Positions 8,069-16,262 of a stretch of 40,602 nucleotides of DNA are shown in pieces. Source of the stretch: an uncultured Gammaproteobacteria bacterium (GTDB lineage Bacteria > Pseudomonadota > Gammaproteobacteria > SZUA-152); contig CAJVYS010000017.1 in the NCBI GenBank assembly GCA_913009875.1, positions 1-40,602 on the forward strand, in the 5' to 3' direction. Under the pieces are notes generated by a model, which saw only the letters and a list, made by a program, of their open reading frames with translations, did not search any database and was not told the DNA's origin. The translations under genes were made by a program, and so were the position numbers. Each line of letters begins with the position of its first letter. The stretch's first letter is position 1.

Positions 8069-8694
8069 GGGCGTGTCTCCTCGGGCTCCGGCGGCGGCTC
8101 ACTGCCGGTGTAAAGAGTGAAATCCACCTGCTGGGTGGCGGCGTCCTCGCGTTCGATCTGCAACAGGCCGAAGTGGGTGCCGGCCAAGGTGGCCTCTTCG
8201 GTCAGGCGTTGTAAAAAGGACGGCACCAGCGCCGGCTGCAGCGCACTGCCGCGGATCACCAACCCCTCGCCACCGGCCTGTACCACGAAACCGGTCAGCC
8301 AGACACCCTTCGGCACCTGCCGCGCAAAGCTCTCCATATAGCCGGAGACGCCGCGGGTGTAGGTATCGCGCACCCGCGTCAGGGCATCCACCACCCGCCG
8401 GCGCGCCGCCATCTCCTGCTCCAGCCGCGCCAGCTCCTGGGCAGCGCTGGTGTCAGTCTTGCGCTGCGCCAGGCGTGTTGCCAGCTCCTCGACCTGCGCC
8501 ACACGCCGATCCAGCTGTCCTTGCAACTGGGACAGATCCGCCTGCATCTCCGCGGTCTGGCGCATGCCGTAGCCGACCATCGACATCAGCAGCACAAACA
8601 CCACCGCACTGGCCTGCAGCAGCACGCGAAAAGACAGCAGCTTGCGCTCCTTGCGGAACATGGGCTGGAACAGATTGACTTGTTGGTTGATCAC
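8065..8694 (-). CDS. PilN-domain MSHA biogenesis protein (MshI2-like)
   Basis: 209-aa bitopic protein with a short N-terminus (VNLFQPMFRKERKLLSF), one membrane segment (about residues 22-42), a coiled coil (about 50-100) and a PilN fold with a conserved GVWLTGFVVQAGGEGLVIRG stretch near 130. VNLF at the N-terminus is the usual PilN motif that binds the PilM-like cytoplasmic partner. GTG 8694 gives the family-like start INQQVNLF; an upstream in-frame start at 8751 adds 19 residues unlike the family. No PilM-like ATPase-fold gene (the rest of MshI) lies upstream, so this appears to be the first gene of the operon. Confidence 0.82.
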   Translation of the reverse strand: MINQQVNLFQPMFRKERKLLSFRVLLQASAVVFVLLMSMVGYGMRQTAEMQADLSQLQGQLDRRVAQVEELATRLAQRKTDTSAAQELARLEQEMAARRRVVDALTRVRDTYTRGVSGYMESFARQVPKGVWLTGFVVQAGGEGLVIRGSALQPALVPSFLQRLTEEATLAGTHFGLLQIEREDAATQQVDFTLYTGSEPPPEPEETRP

Positions 8695-8880
8695 GCTATT
8701 TGTCGTTTCAACATTCCACAGTGGAACCGCCAAGCCCTCGGCCAGAGTCAAGAAACCGGCAGCAATACGCTAACTTATTGAGGCAGAGCAATATTCATGC
8801 CGCACAGGATTAGCGGCAGGGTGGGAGGGAGTCTTAAGTTGGCGGGCTTTAGATAGTTAGAGGAAGGGAAACCTATTGGG

Positions 8881-9045
8881 CGGAGCGGGCCATGCCCGCG
8901 ATAGCCTTGCTTATTACCACAGAGGCAGAGGATCTGGACATTGTGGGAGCGGCTTCAGCCGCGAATAAAACCCGTCTTCTTCGCGGCTGAAGCCGCTCCC
9001 ACAGGTTGTTTTTTGTTGCTTTTCGCGGGCATGGCCCGCTCCTAC
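8881..9045. repeat. Nested double REP hairpin, family B copy 1
   Basis: An outer inverted repeat (CGGAGCGGGCCATGCCCGCG at 8881-8900 against CGCGGGCATGGCCCGCTCC ending near 9043) encloses an inner hairpin (8942-9003, arms TGTGGGAGCGGCTTCAGCC). The same outer-plus-inner arrangement recurs at 32451-32598. The motifs match the Pseudomonas-type REP theme GGGAGCGG...CCGCTCCC. The rest of the 8695-9176 intergenic space shows no convincing gene or promoter. Confidence 0.9.
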
Positions 9046-9176
9046 ACACACGGCCCTGCCTGTCAGGGCCGGTGCTTGAGAGAAGGAGATGGCATCTACA
9101 TGTTGAAATGAACTCGAGAGCCTCTACAGAGGGTTACGTTTTAACCGGGGTCTCTGTTACCCCCTAAGGTTGACAG

Positions 9177-9989
9177 TTATTTCACCCCGGTGGCCAATAA
9201 AAACTCATGGGGGATCACCAGCTCATTTTCAGTCATGTGAACATTGGCCAGCACGGCAATCTCTTCGCGGATCAGCGCATGCCGGTCCTTGGGCAGGGCA
9301 TCGTATTGCTGCTTGAGGATGTCGCTGGCCTCGACGATATCCCAGTACGCATCGAAGGACTCGAAGTAGTAGTGGAAGGTGTGGGACTCGATGCTGAATT
9401 CACTGAATCCGGCCTTGGCCAGCATCTCGTTCAGAACGCCAGGCCGGCCCAGTGAAGTAACCTTGTGCAGCGGCGGGGCGGCGTCTTCGGCGATATGCTT
9501 GCTGAACACATCATACGACCAGCGCAGGGTGGGCATGGTTTCCGGCGTGCTCCATACGGCAATGGCAAAGTGCCCGCCCGGTTTCAGCACACGGTTGATC
9601 TCTTTCAAGCCCTGCAGGGAGTCATTGAACAGCATCACGCCGAAGCGCGACATGGCGCGGTCAAAGCTGTTGTCGGCAAAGTCGAGTTGTTCGGCGGGCA
9701 TGTGCAGGAAGCGAACATTGGCCAGACCTTCGTCCGTCACCTTGCGCTGCGCCACGTCCACCATGGGCCCGGCGCTGTCGACGCCGGTGATGTCGATCCG
9801 GCCCCGCATGCGACGGGTCAGGGTCAGGGCCGGCTCACCGGTGCCGGAGCCAAGGTCGATGATCTTGTCGCCCGGCTGGGCGGCCAGTCCCTCCAGCAGC
9901 ACCTCGCCCACCGGCGCAATCTGTGGCAACCAGAGGTCGAATTTCTCCGCGATGGAAGCCCAGTCCGGTTGATTGTCGCTGCTGCTCAT
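9177..9989 (-). CDS. Class I SAM-dependent methyltransferase (UbiE-like), substrate unknown
   Basis: 270-aa soluble methyltransferase. Motif I is IIDLGSGTGEPAL (about 43-55), motif II region ITGVDSAGPM with acidic residue D75, and a post-motif block AIAVWSTPETMPT. The overall look is of the UbiE/COQ5 superfamily (Methyltransf_11/25). It is not the ubiquinone enzyme itself on sequence feel, and nothing nearby names a substrate. A run of nine C on the plus strand (9995-10003) reads as a G-tract at the ribosome-binding position, a potential slippage site affecting spacing. It lies 45 bases downstream of trpB on the same strand and may be co-transcribed. Confidence 0.85.
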   Translation of the reverse strand: MSSSDNQPDWASIAEKFDLWLPQIAPVGEVLLEGLAAQPGDKIIDLGSGTGEPALTLTRRMRGRIDITGVDSAGPMVDVAQRKVTDEGLANVRFLHMPAEQLDFADNSFDRAMSRFGVMLFNDSLQGLKEINRVLKPGGHFAIAVWSTPETMPTLRWSYDVFSKHIAEDAAPPLHKVTSLGRPGVLNEMLAKAGFSEFSIESHTFHYYFESFDAYWDIVEASDILKQQYDALPKDRHALIREEIAVLANVHMTENELVIPHEFLLATGVK

Positions 9990-10034
9990 AATTACCCCCC
10001 CCCATTTACAGTTATTATCACCCAGCCGCTTGGA

Positions 10035-11234
10035 TCAAAGCGACAATCGCTCGGCCACGAAGTCGGCGTCTTTGTCACCACGGCCGGAAAGATTGACGAG
10101 TATCGTTTCGTCGTTAGACATGTCTTTGGCGATCTTCATCGCATGGGCAATGGCATGCGCACTCTCCAGCGCGGGGATGATGCCCTCCAGGCGGGACATC
10201 TGCATGAAGGCATCCAGACACTCTTCGTCATCCACCGCTTCATAGGTGACGCGCTTAATGTCCTTCAGGTGACAGTGCTGCGGGCCAACGCCGGGGTAGT
10301 CCAGACCCGAGGCGATGGAATAGACGGGCAAGGCGTTACCTTCCTTGTCCTGTATGTTGTAGCACTCGAAGCCGTGAATGGACCCCTTGGTGCCCAGGGT
10401 CAGAGTGGCCGCATGTTCGTCGGTATCCAGGCCCTTGCCCGCCGGCTCGACGCCGATCATCCTGACCGCTTCATCGTCCAGAAAGGCGGTAAACAGACCC
10501 ATGGCATTGGAGCCGCCACCGATGCAGGCAATGAGCACATCCGGCAGTCTGTTTTCCTTGGCCAGAAACTGCTCCCTTGCCTCCTTGCCCACGACACTTT
10601 GAAAGTCACGCACGATCTTCGGGAATGGGTGGGGACCCACCACCGAGCCGATGGCATAGAAATAGTTGGCCGGATCTTTCAAATATTCTTCGAAGGCGCT
10701 GTCCACCGCGTCCTTGAGTGTTCTGGTACCACGCGATACGGGAACCAGCTTGCAACCCAGAATCTTCATCTTGGTGACATTGGGGTGCTCTTTTTCAATA
10801 TCGATTTCACCCATGTGGATTTCACAGTCGAGACCCACCAGCGCACAGGCCGTGGCCAGGGCCACGCCGTGCTGCCCCGCACCTGTCTCGGCCAGCACCT
10901 TGGTCTTTCCCATGTGTTTGGCCAGCAAGGCCTCGCCAAGGCAATGGTTGATCTTGTGCGCGCCCGTGTGATTCAAATCCTCGCGCTTAAAGAATATGCG
11001 CGCGCCGCCCACCTTGTCGGTCAATCGTTCGGCGAAATAGACGGGGCTGGGGCGACCCACATAGTCCGCGTAAAGTTGTTGCAATTCCTGTTGAAAGGCT
11101 TCCGTTTGCGTGACCTTGTCATAGGCGTCATTGATCTCATTCATGACATCAATCAGCGGGGGTGGAATGATCTGCCCGCCGTACTCACCGAAGTATCCAT
11201 TCTCGTCAGGCATTTCCAGATTTTCTTTTGTCAT
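10035..11234 (-). CDS. trpB: Tryptophan synthase beta chain, stand-alone
   Basis: 399-aa PLP enzyme that condenses indole with serine to tryptophan. NHTGAHKIN carries the Schiff-base lysine (K94), AETGAGQHG the catalytic glutamate (E116), and [10 protein letters not shown] the phosphate-binding loop; the C-terminal NLSGRGDKD is typical. Start ATG 11234 is chosen because GGAGG (plus 11243-11247) lies 8 bases upstream and an earlier in-frame ATG (11249) would include that site. No trpA or trpF adjoins, which is unusual since trpB normally sits with trpA. It may be a second TrpB copy or indole-salvage enzyme; the genome outside the window would decide. Confidence 0.93.
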   Translation of the reverse strand: MTKENLEMPDENGYFGEYGGQIIPPPLIDVMNEINDAYDKVTQTEAFQQELQQLYADYVGRPSPVYFAERLTDKVGGARIFFKREDLNHTGAHKINHCLGEALLAKHMGKTKVLAETGAGQHGVALATACALVGLDCEIHMGEIDIEKEHPNVTKMKILGCKLVPVSRGTRTLKDAVDSAFEEYLKDPANYFYAIGSVVGPHPFPKIVRDFQSVVGKEAREQFLAKENRLPDVLIACIGGGSNAMGLFTAFLDDEAVRMIGVEPAGKGLDTDEHAATLTLGTKGSIHGFECYNIQDKEGNALPVYSIASGLDYPGVGPQHCHLKDIKRVTYEAVDDEECLDAFMQMSRLEGIIPALESAHAIAHAMKIAKDMSNDETILVNLSGRGDKDADFVAERLSL

Positions 11235-11242
11235 CTTTACAG

Positions 11243-11247
11243 CCTCC
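11243..11247 (-). promoter_or_regulatory. Shine-Dalgarno site fixing the trpB start
   Basis: GGAGG on the minus strand, 8 bases upstream of ATG 11234. It argues against the upstream ATG at 11249, which would place the site within the coding sequence. Confidence 0.75.
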
Positions 11248-11425
11248 ATCTTGGGAATAATTCCAGCAATACAACAATGTATAAATCCTCAACTCCACAT
11301 CACTTGCCGAGCGAAAACCCGTGCAGACTGCTCTAGGCAGCTTCACCAAAACCGAATAGCACTTACTTTATTCTGTTCTGAAGAACCTGGAATACCATCA
11401 TTCTCGTGAAAAAGGAAACCCAGCT

Positions 11426-11540
11426 CAGTAGGGTGCGCCGTGCGCACCATGGCAAAACAGCCGATTTCTTTGCCGTTAAATTAACATCAAGCATCACCAC
11501 ATACCGTTGCCATGTTTGGTGCGCACAGCGCACCCTACTG
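11426..11540. repeat. Inverted repeat family E copy 1, upstream of trpB
   Basis: Arms CAGTAGGGTGCGCCGTGCGC (from 11426) and its near complement ending CACCCTACTG (11540), with an AT-richer centre of about 50 bases. A second, closer-spaced copy in the opposite relative orientation lies at 26381-26434. The rest of 11235-11705 holds no convincing gene; small frames here are translations of the repeat. Confidence 0.85.
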
Positions 11541-11705
11541 GACAGAGGTACGCCGGATATCATCCTTAACCCCGGCAGGCTGGGATGCGAATGAGAAGAG
11601 AACCCCGCCAGGCTGACAACCAGCATTAGCCATGCCACATTTTGCTAGAACTCTGGCAATATCAGACAACACCCTTTTCTTACTCACTCAACAAAGTCGA
11701 ACTTG

Positions 11706-12653
11706 CTACCCATTTAACACCAGCGTCCCCACCAGTTGCGAAACCTCGGTGAGCTCATGACGCTCCAGATAGGCGACGATGCCATCGTTGATCTTCTTGC
11801 ACACCAGTGGATCATAGAACAGTGCCGTTCCCACACCCACTGCCGAGGCCCCGGCGATGAGGAATTCGAGGGCGTCGTCGGCGGTGGTGACGCCGCCCTG
11901 GCCGATGATGGGGATGCCGTGGTCGCGGCAGACCTGATAGACCTGATGTGTCTTCAATACCGCGACGGGCTTGATGGCGGGACCGGAGAGGCCGCCCTGG
12001 TTATTGCCGATAATGGGTGCGCGGGACTCGATGTCGATGGCCATGCCCATCAGGGTGTTGATAACGGCGAAACCGTCGGTACCCGCCTCGATGCAGCGGC
12101 GGGCATTTTCCTGAATGTCCGTCTGGTTGGGCGACAGCTTGGTGATCAGCGGTTTTTCCGTCTGCTTGCGCACCGCCTCGACCACCCGTGCCGACATGTC
12201 CGGGTCGTTGCCGAAGGCCATGCCGCCCTCTTTGACGTTGGGACAGGAGATGTTGATCTCCATGGCATCGATGGGCGAATCATCGAAGATGCGCGCCACC
12301 TCGGCGTATTCTTCGATGGAGGAGCCGGAGATGTTGGCGATGAAGCGGGTCTCGTCGAAATCCAGCGTCGGTAATATCTCGTCCACCACGTAGCGCGCGC
12401 CCGGGTTCTGCAGGCCAATGGCGTTGATCATGCCCTGCGGGGTTTCGCAGACGCGGTGCGGCGGGTTGCCGTGGCGCGGCTCCAGGGTGGTGCCCTTGAG
12501 GCACACAGCGCCTGCGTCGCGGTTGGTAAAGCCCTTGACCCGCGTGTATTCTTCGCCGAAGCCGACACAGCCGGACAGCAACACCAGCGGCGTGTCGAAA
12601 CGCATGCCGCAGAATTCACTCACCAGCATGTCTTTTTGCAATTTGTGCACCAT
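11706..12653 (-). CDS. pyrD: Dihydroorotate dehydrogenase, class 1B-type catalytic subunit
   Basis: 315-aa FMN enzyme oxidising dihydroorotate to orotate in pyrimidine synthesis. The active-site loop INISCPNVKEGG supplies the class 1 catalytic cysteine (C137), where class 2 enzymes use serine. SGCVGFGEEY, KGTTLEPRHGNPPHR and MINAIGLQNPG match the Gram-positive-type PyrDB pattern, and IGQGGVTTADDALEFLIAGASAVGVGTAL is the FMN phosphate site. No membrane-binding N-terminus of class 2 is present. Class 1B normally works with the iron-sulfur/FAD subunit PyrK, which is not in this window. The start at 12653 has only a weak GAGAAG ribosome site; ATG 12629 is an alternative. Confidence 0.88.
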   Translation of the reverse strand: MVHKLQKDMLVSEFCGMRFDTPLVLLSGCVGFGEEYTRVKGFTNRDAGAVCLKGTTLEPRHGNPPHRVCETPQGMINAIGLQNPGARYVVDEILPTLDFDETRFIANISGSSIEEYAEVARIFDDSPIDAMEINISCPNVKEGGMAFGNDPDMSARVVEAVRKQTEKPLITKLSPNQTDIQENARRCIEAGTDGFAVINTLMGMAIDIESRAPIIGNNQGGLSGPAIKPVAVLKTHQVYQVCRDHGIPIIGQGGVTTADDALEFLIAGASAVGVGTALFYDPLVCKKINDGIVAYLERHELTEVSQLVGTLVLNG

Positions 12654-12685
12654 CTTCTTCTCGCCTACCTGAATATTGAAAGCCT

Positions 12686-13150
12686 ATGCTTCACGTGGTT
12701 TTGTTTCAGCCGGAAATTCCGCCCAATACGGGCAATATTATCCGCTTATGCGCCAATTGTGGTGCAAAACTGCACTTGATTCGCCCTCTGGGCTTCGACA
12801 TGTCGCACAAGCAGCTGCGCCGCGCGGGGCTGGATTATCATGAGTTCGCCGACGTGGCGCTGTACGAGTCACTGGCGGCGTTTGCCGAGGCAGTGCAACC
12901 GGCGCGGATTCTGGCCTGCTCCACCCGTGGCCGACAGAACTACAGTGAGGTGACCTATGGGCCGGATGATGCGTTGCTGTTCGGCCCGGAGACACGCGGT
13001 CTGCCGGGTGCGCTGCTGGACGGTCTGCCCGCGGATCAGCTGTTGCGCATCCCCATGCAGCCGGACAATCGCAGCCTGAATCTGTCCAACGCGGTGGCGA
13101 TTATCGCCTTCGAGGCGTGGCGGCAGCTGGGCTTCAACGGCGGCGCCTGA
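12686..13150 (+). CDS. trmL: tRNA (cytidine/uridine-34 2'-O)-methyltransferase TrmL
   Basis: 154-aa SPOUT-family methyltransferase (YibK) that methylates the wobble ribose of leucine tRNAs. The N-terminus MLHVVLFQPEIPPNTGNIIRLC is diagnostic; the C-terminal trefoil-knot motifs LLFGPETRGLP and IPMQPDNRSLNLSNAVAI bind SAM. Length matches the family. It is divergent from pyrD with only 32 bases between starts, and convergent with gpsA across a hairpin repeat. In E. coli the gene lies in the same yib neighbourhood as secB and gpsA. Confidence 0.95.
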   Translation: MLHVVLFQPEIPPNTGNIIRLCANCGAKLHLIRPLGFDMSHKQLRRAGLDYHEFADVALYESLAAFAEAVQPARILACSTRGRQNYSEVTYGPDDALLFGPETRGLPGALLDGLPADQLLRIPMQPDNRSLNLSNAVAIIAFEAWRQLGFNGGA

Positions 13151-13152
13151 AC

Positions 13153-13223
13153 ACGTAGGGCGGGTTCCACCCGCCGCGACGGAGTACGGTGCTGGTGCAT
13201 GGCGGGTGGAACCCGCCCTACGT
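13153..13223. repeat. Hairpin repeat family C at the trmL/gpsA junction
   Basis: Perfect arms of 23 bases (13153-13175 and 13201-13223, starting ACGTAGGGCGGGTTCCACCC) with a 25-base loop. The right arm contains the gpsA stop codon (TAG on the minus strand, 13218-13220). It sits between two convergent genes, where it could act as a two-way transcript end or 3' stabiliser, although there is no T-run. Confidence 0.88.
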
Positions 13224-14228
13224 CTCGGCCTTCTGCTCCCGGGTCAGCAGCGCGTGCACGGCCTCTTTGGGCGCACGCGCCTCGTACAGCACCGCGTGCA
13301 CCTGCTCGGTAATGGGCATCTCGACGCCCTGACTCAGGGCCAGGTCGTGCACCTCGCGCGCGGTCTGCACACCTTCCACCACTTGATCGATATCGGCCAG
13401 CGCAGCCTCCAGGGTGTTGCCACGACCCAGCGCCAAACCCAGGCGACGGTTGCGCGACTGGTCATCGGTGCAGGTCAGCACCAGATCACCCAGCCCGGCC
13501 AGACCCATGAAGGTCTCGTGCTGACCACCGAGGGCATCGCCGAGGCGCATAATTTCGGCCAGACCACGTGTAATCAGAGCGCTGCGGGCATTGGCGCCGA
13601 AGCCCAGGCCGTCGGAAATACCGGCGGCAATGGCGAGTACGTTTTTCACCGCCCCGCCCACTTCCACACCCGGCACATCCGAACTGGTGTAGGCGCGAAA
13701 AGTGTCGCTGTGCAGACGTTCGGCGACGAAGTGAGCATAATCCGCATCTTTCGAGGCCACGGTCAGTGCCGTCGGCAGGCCCACGGCCACCTCGCGGGCG
13801 AAGGTGGGGCCGGATACCACGGCCATGGTTTGCGTCTCGCCCAGTACTTCTTCCACCACCCGGTGCAACAGTTTGCCGGAGCCGGATTCCAGCCCCTTGG
13901 TGGCCCACATCAGGCGAGCATCGGTGCGCAGGTGCGGCTGCATGGCCAGGAGTACGGCGCGGAAGGCGTGACTGGGAACAACGACGAGGATGTCGCGCAC
14001 GTCCTGCACGGCGCCGGCCAGGTCATCACTGAGTTGCAGACTGTCCGGCAGCGGCACACCCGGCAGGTAGCGCGCGTTAACACGCTCCGCCTGCAGGCTG
14101 GCCATGTGTCGGGGGTCGTGTCCCCAGAGGGTGGCCGGACGCCCGCCGCGGGCCAGCTGGATAGCCAGGGCGGTGCCCCAGGAACCGGCACCGAGAACGG
14201 TAACGGGTGTCACGTTGATATCGGCCAA
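13218..14228 (-). CDS. gpsA: NAD(P)-dependent glycerol-3-phosphate dehydrogenase
   Basis: 336-aa cytosolic enzyme reducing dihydroxyacetone phosphate to sn-glycerol-3-phosphate for phospholipid synthesis. The Rossmann motif GAGSWG is at residues 13-18, with conserved blocks LWGHDPRH, LMWATKGLE, VSGPTFAREVA and the catalytic lysine block VGGAVKNVLAIAAGISDGLGFGANARSALITRG. The start lies 3 bases after secB's stop, so the two are probably one operon, as in E. coli. The stop codon falls within a hairpin repeat, suggesting the repeat trimmed or replaced the original 3' end. Confidence 0.96.
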   Translation of the reverse strand: MADINVTPVTVLGAGSWGTALAIQLARGGRPATLWGHDPRHMASLQAERVNARYLPGVPLPDSLQLSDDLAGAVQDVRDILVVVPSHAFRAVLLAMQPHLRTDARLMWATKGLESGSGKLLHRVVEEVLGETQTMAVVSGPTFAREVAVGLPTALTVASKDADYAHFVAERLHSDTFRAYTSSDVPGVEVGGAVKNVLAIAAGISDGLGFGANARSALITRGLAEIMRLGDALGGQHETFMGLAGLGDLVLTCTDDQSRNRRLGLALGRGNTLEAALADIDQVVEGVQTAREVHDLALSQGVEMPITEQVHAVLYEARAPKEAVHALLTREQKAET

Positions 14229-14231
14229 GGT

Positions 14232-14732
14232 CTAATGAACGGCGGTTTCGCCGTCACCCTGGGTTTGTGGGGTTTGTTGGCGCTGCAGATGTTCAGTGTA
14301 CATGGCGTCGAAATTCACCGGGCCCAGCAGCATCTGCGGGAAGCCGCCCTTGGCGACCAGGTCGGAAATGGCTTCGCGCGCATAGGGGAAGAGGATGTTG
14401 GGGCAATAGCTGCCCAGCATGTGGGCACGCTCTTCGTCGCTGAAACCAGCCACGGTGAACACGCCGGCCTGCTGCACTTCCACCAGATAGGCGGTCTTAT
14501 CACCCAGCTTGGCGGTGACAGTGACGGTCAGCACCACGTCGTGGACATTCTCGCCCAGGGCTTTGCCCGATGACTGCAGCTCGACGTTAACCGTGGGCTC
14601 CCACTTTTCGGTGAAAATAGCCGGGGAGTTGGGGGTTTCAAAGGAGATGTCTTTGAGGTAGATCTTTTGCAGGGCGAACTGCTGTTGCGACTGATCGCCC
14701 TGTGCGACGGCTTCTTGTTCTGGTTCTGACAT
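14232..14732 (-). CDS. secB: Protein-export chaperone SecB
   Basis: 166-aa cytosolic tetrameric chaperone that holds preproteins unfolded and hands them to SecA. The sequence FALQKIYLKDISFETPNSPAIF and the block AGFSDEERAHMLGSYCPNILFPYAREAISDLVAKGGFPQMLLGPVNFDAMY are the SecB core. A short acidic/Gln-rich N-terminus and a C-terminal TPQTQGDGE tail are normal. Gene order trxC - secB - gpsA follows; E. coli has grxC - secB - gpsA. A 120-base gap separates it from trxC. Confidence 0.97.
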   Translation of the reverse strand: MSEPEQEAVAQGDQSQQQFALQKIYLKDISFETPNSPAIFTEKWEPTVNVELQSSGKALGENVHDVVLTVTVTAKLGDKTAYLVEVQQAGVFTVAGFSDEERAHMLGSYCPNILFPYAREAISDLVAKGGFPQMLLGPVNFDAMYTEHLQRQQTPQTQGDGETAVH

Positions 14733-14852
14733 GGCGATAATTCCGAGTGCGGGGCCCGCGCGGGGCCGTTTCAGACGTGCGGGAAGTCTACTGGCTCACC
14801 AGCGAAATTGAAACCGGCGAGCCCGGTACTGTTCACCCGGCACACCTGTACC

Positions 14853-15287
14853 TCAGAGGTGTTGGCGTGCCCAGGCCAGCAGATTGCCCAGATCCAGAGC
14901 ACCGGACATGCGCGCCGCTTCCTGGCCGTTTTTGTAGAGAATGAGGGTGGGAATGCTACGAATGCCGAGCTGGGAGGAAAGCTGCTGCTCTTCTTCACTG
15001 TTGATTTTGATCAGCCGCACCTGCGGTTCGAGCTGCGGCGCGGCCTGCGCGAACACCGGCGCCATCATCTTGCACGGCCCGCACCAGGCGGCCCAAAAAT
15101 CCACCAGCAGGGGCAGATCACCCTTGCTCAGGTGGCGCTGGAAACGGGCGGTATTCAGAGCCAGCGGCTGGCCGGTGAAGAGGGGCCGGTGACAAACCCC
15201 GCAGTTGGGGCCGGCGCTCAGTTTTGCCTGCGGCACACGATTGATGCCGTCGCAGTGGGGACACACAATATGCAGGGAATCGGCCAT
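14853..15287 (-). CDS. trxC: Thioredoxin 2
   Basis: 144-aa thioredoxin with an N-terminal zinc ribbon: C9-x2-C12 (CPHC) and C29-x2-C32 (CGVC), then the WCGPC active site (C69, C72) and the cis-proline block RSIPTLIL. It reduces disulfides in the cytosol; in E. coli TrxC is induced by oxidative stress. The start at ATG 15287 is fixed by GGAGG (plus 15294-15298) 6 bases upstream; a frame open to 15371 adds 28 unrelated residues. Placed between a rhodanese-glutaredoxin gene and secB, it makes a three-gene thiol-redox group with the upstream ArsR-type regulator. Confidence 0.95.
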   Translation of the reverse strand: MADSLHIVCPHCDGINRVPQAKLSAGPNCGVCHRPLFTGQPLALNTARFQRHLSKGDLPLLVDFWAAWCGPCKMMAPVFAQAAPQLEPQVRLIKINSEEEQQLSSQLGIRSIPTLILYKNGQEAARMSGALDLGNLLAWARQHL

Positions 15288-15293
15288 GAATTT

Positions 15294-15298
15294 CCTCC
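15294..15298 (-). promoter_or_regulatory. Shine-Dalgarno site fixing the trxC start
   Basis: GGAGG on the minus strand, 6 bases upstream of ATG 15287. The position decides between this start and a longer open frame. Confidence 0.85.
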
Positions 15299-15410
15299 GG
15301 GTTGTGAATGCGATTACGTTAGGGAGCCGGTCGAAACCGTCATCCCTGTCCAGCTCCAGCGCAACAACCACAGCCGTCAGAGCAGTAAACGCCTACCCTG
15401 ACCACGCCAC

Positions 15411-16262
15411 TCACGCTTGACCTATCCCCAGCGCCTCATCCAGCTTGCCCTGCGCATCCAGGGCGTGAATGCCATCGCAGTCGCCGATGTGTTTGCCATC
15501 GACAAAGATCTGCGGCACGGAATCCGAGCCGGCTTTCTGCGTCATCTCCTGGCGCAGCTCGGGCTTTCCGCCAACGTCTATTTCAATAGTGGCAACACCC
15601 TTGTCTTTCAAGAGCTGGATGGCTCGTACACAAAAAGGACAGTGCGCAGCGGTGTAAATGGTGATCTCCGGGCTACGAGTGGTTTCTTCTGTTCGCTCTG
15701 TTTCTTCCGGCGGCGCTTGTTCATCGGCCGGCGTGTCATGCCCGATTGCTTTGACCCCTTCTTCCTTGGCCTCTTCCTCGGCGGCCTTCTTGTCCGTCAC
15801 CTTATCCGCAGGCTCGGCAGCGGACGGCTTCGGCGGTTTTCCCTTCTCCGTGGTCAACGGCATGTTGGCGCTCTGCCAGGCCATGATGCCGCCGGCGAGG
15901 TTGTGTACCTGTTCAAAACCCGCCTTTCTCAGGGTGCCCGCTGCCTGCGCAGAACGAGAGCCAGTGCGGCATACGATCACGATGGGAGAGTGCTTGTACG
16001 CCGCCAGCTGTGACAGGCTGCTGGATAACATGCCCAGCGGAACGTGCATGGAATTGATGATATGGCCACCCTGATATTCCTTGTCCGTACGCACATCCAG
16101 CACCAGGGCATTCTGGTGATTAATCAGCCGCAGGAGCTCCATAGGGCTCACGGGCCTGGAAACACCGGGACCGACGTAGGAACGAACCAGCATGAAGAGG
16201 ATGATGGCCAGGGCCAGAAGCAGGGGCCAGTTGGTGACGAAAAAAGTGCTTAATTGCTGCAT
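15411..16262 (-). CDS. Membrane-anchored rhodanese - glutaredoxin fusion (YibN-GrxC)
   Basis: 283-aa single polypeptide. A membrane segment (about residues 13-31, LLLALAIILFMLV) leads to a rhodanese domain (about 40-135) with canonical loop CRTGSR (C98), then a charged Lys/Glu/Pro-rich linker (about 136-197) and a glutaredoxin domain (about 198-283) with dithiol site CPFC (C208, C211), cis-proline block SVPQIF and the GSH-binding block IGDCDGIHAL. In E. coli these are two neighbouring genes, yibN and grxC, beside secB. I see no internal ribosome site or start at the domain boundary, so a fusion is the simplest reading. It would move sulfane sulfur or reduce glutathione disulfides at the membrane; that role is inferred. 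Confidence 0.9.
   Translation of the reverse strand: MQQLSTFFVTNWPLLLALAIILFMLVRSYVGPGVSRPVSPMELLRLINHQNALVLDVRTDKEYQGGHIINSMHVPLGMLSSSLSQLAAYKHSPIVIVCRTGSRSAQAAGTLRKAGFEQVHNLAGGIMAWQSANMPLTTEKGKPPKPSAAEPADKVTDKKAAEEEAKEEGVKAIGHDTPADEQAPPEETERTEETTRSPEITIYTAAHCPFCVRAIQLLKDKGVATIEIDVGGKPELRQEMTQKAGSDSVPQIFVDGKHIGDCDGIHALDAQGKLDEALGIGQA

Noticed and set aside
8881-9045. CRISPR array
   Set aside because: The repeats are palindromes occurring once or twice with unequal spacing; there is no regular direct-repeat/spacer pattern and no cas gene.
11235-11290. Sigma-70 promoter for trpB (TATACA with weak upstream match)
   Set aside because: The upstream hexamer does not fit at 16-18 bases; too weak to list.
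9465-11336. 623-codon plus-strand frame over the methyltransferase and trpB
   Set aside because: It spans two real genes and a gap on the opposite strand, and its composition is that of a reverse-strand shadow.
11363-11638. Small frames around 11363-11638 with VRCAHQTW-like strings
   Set aside because: They are translations of the GTAGGGTGCGC repeat arms, not conserved proteins.
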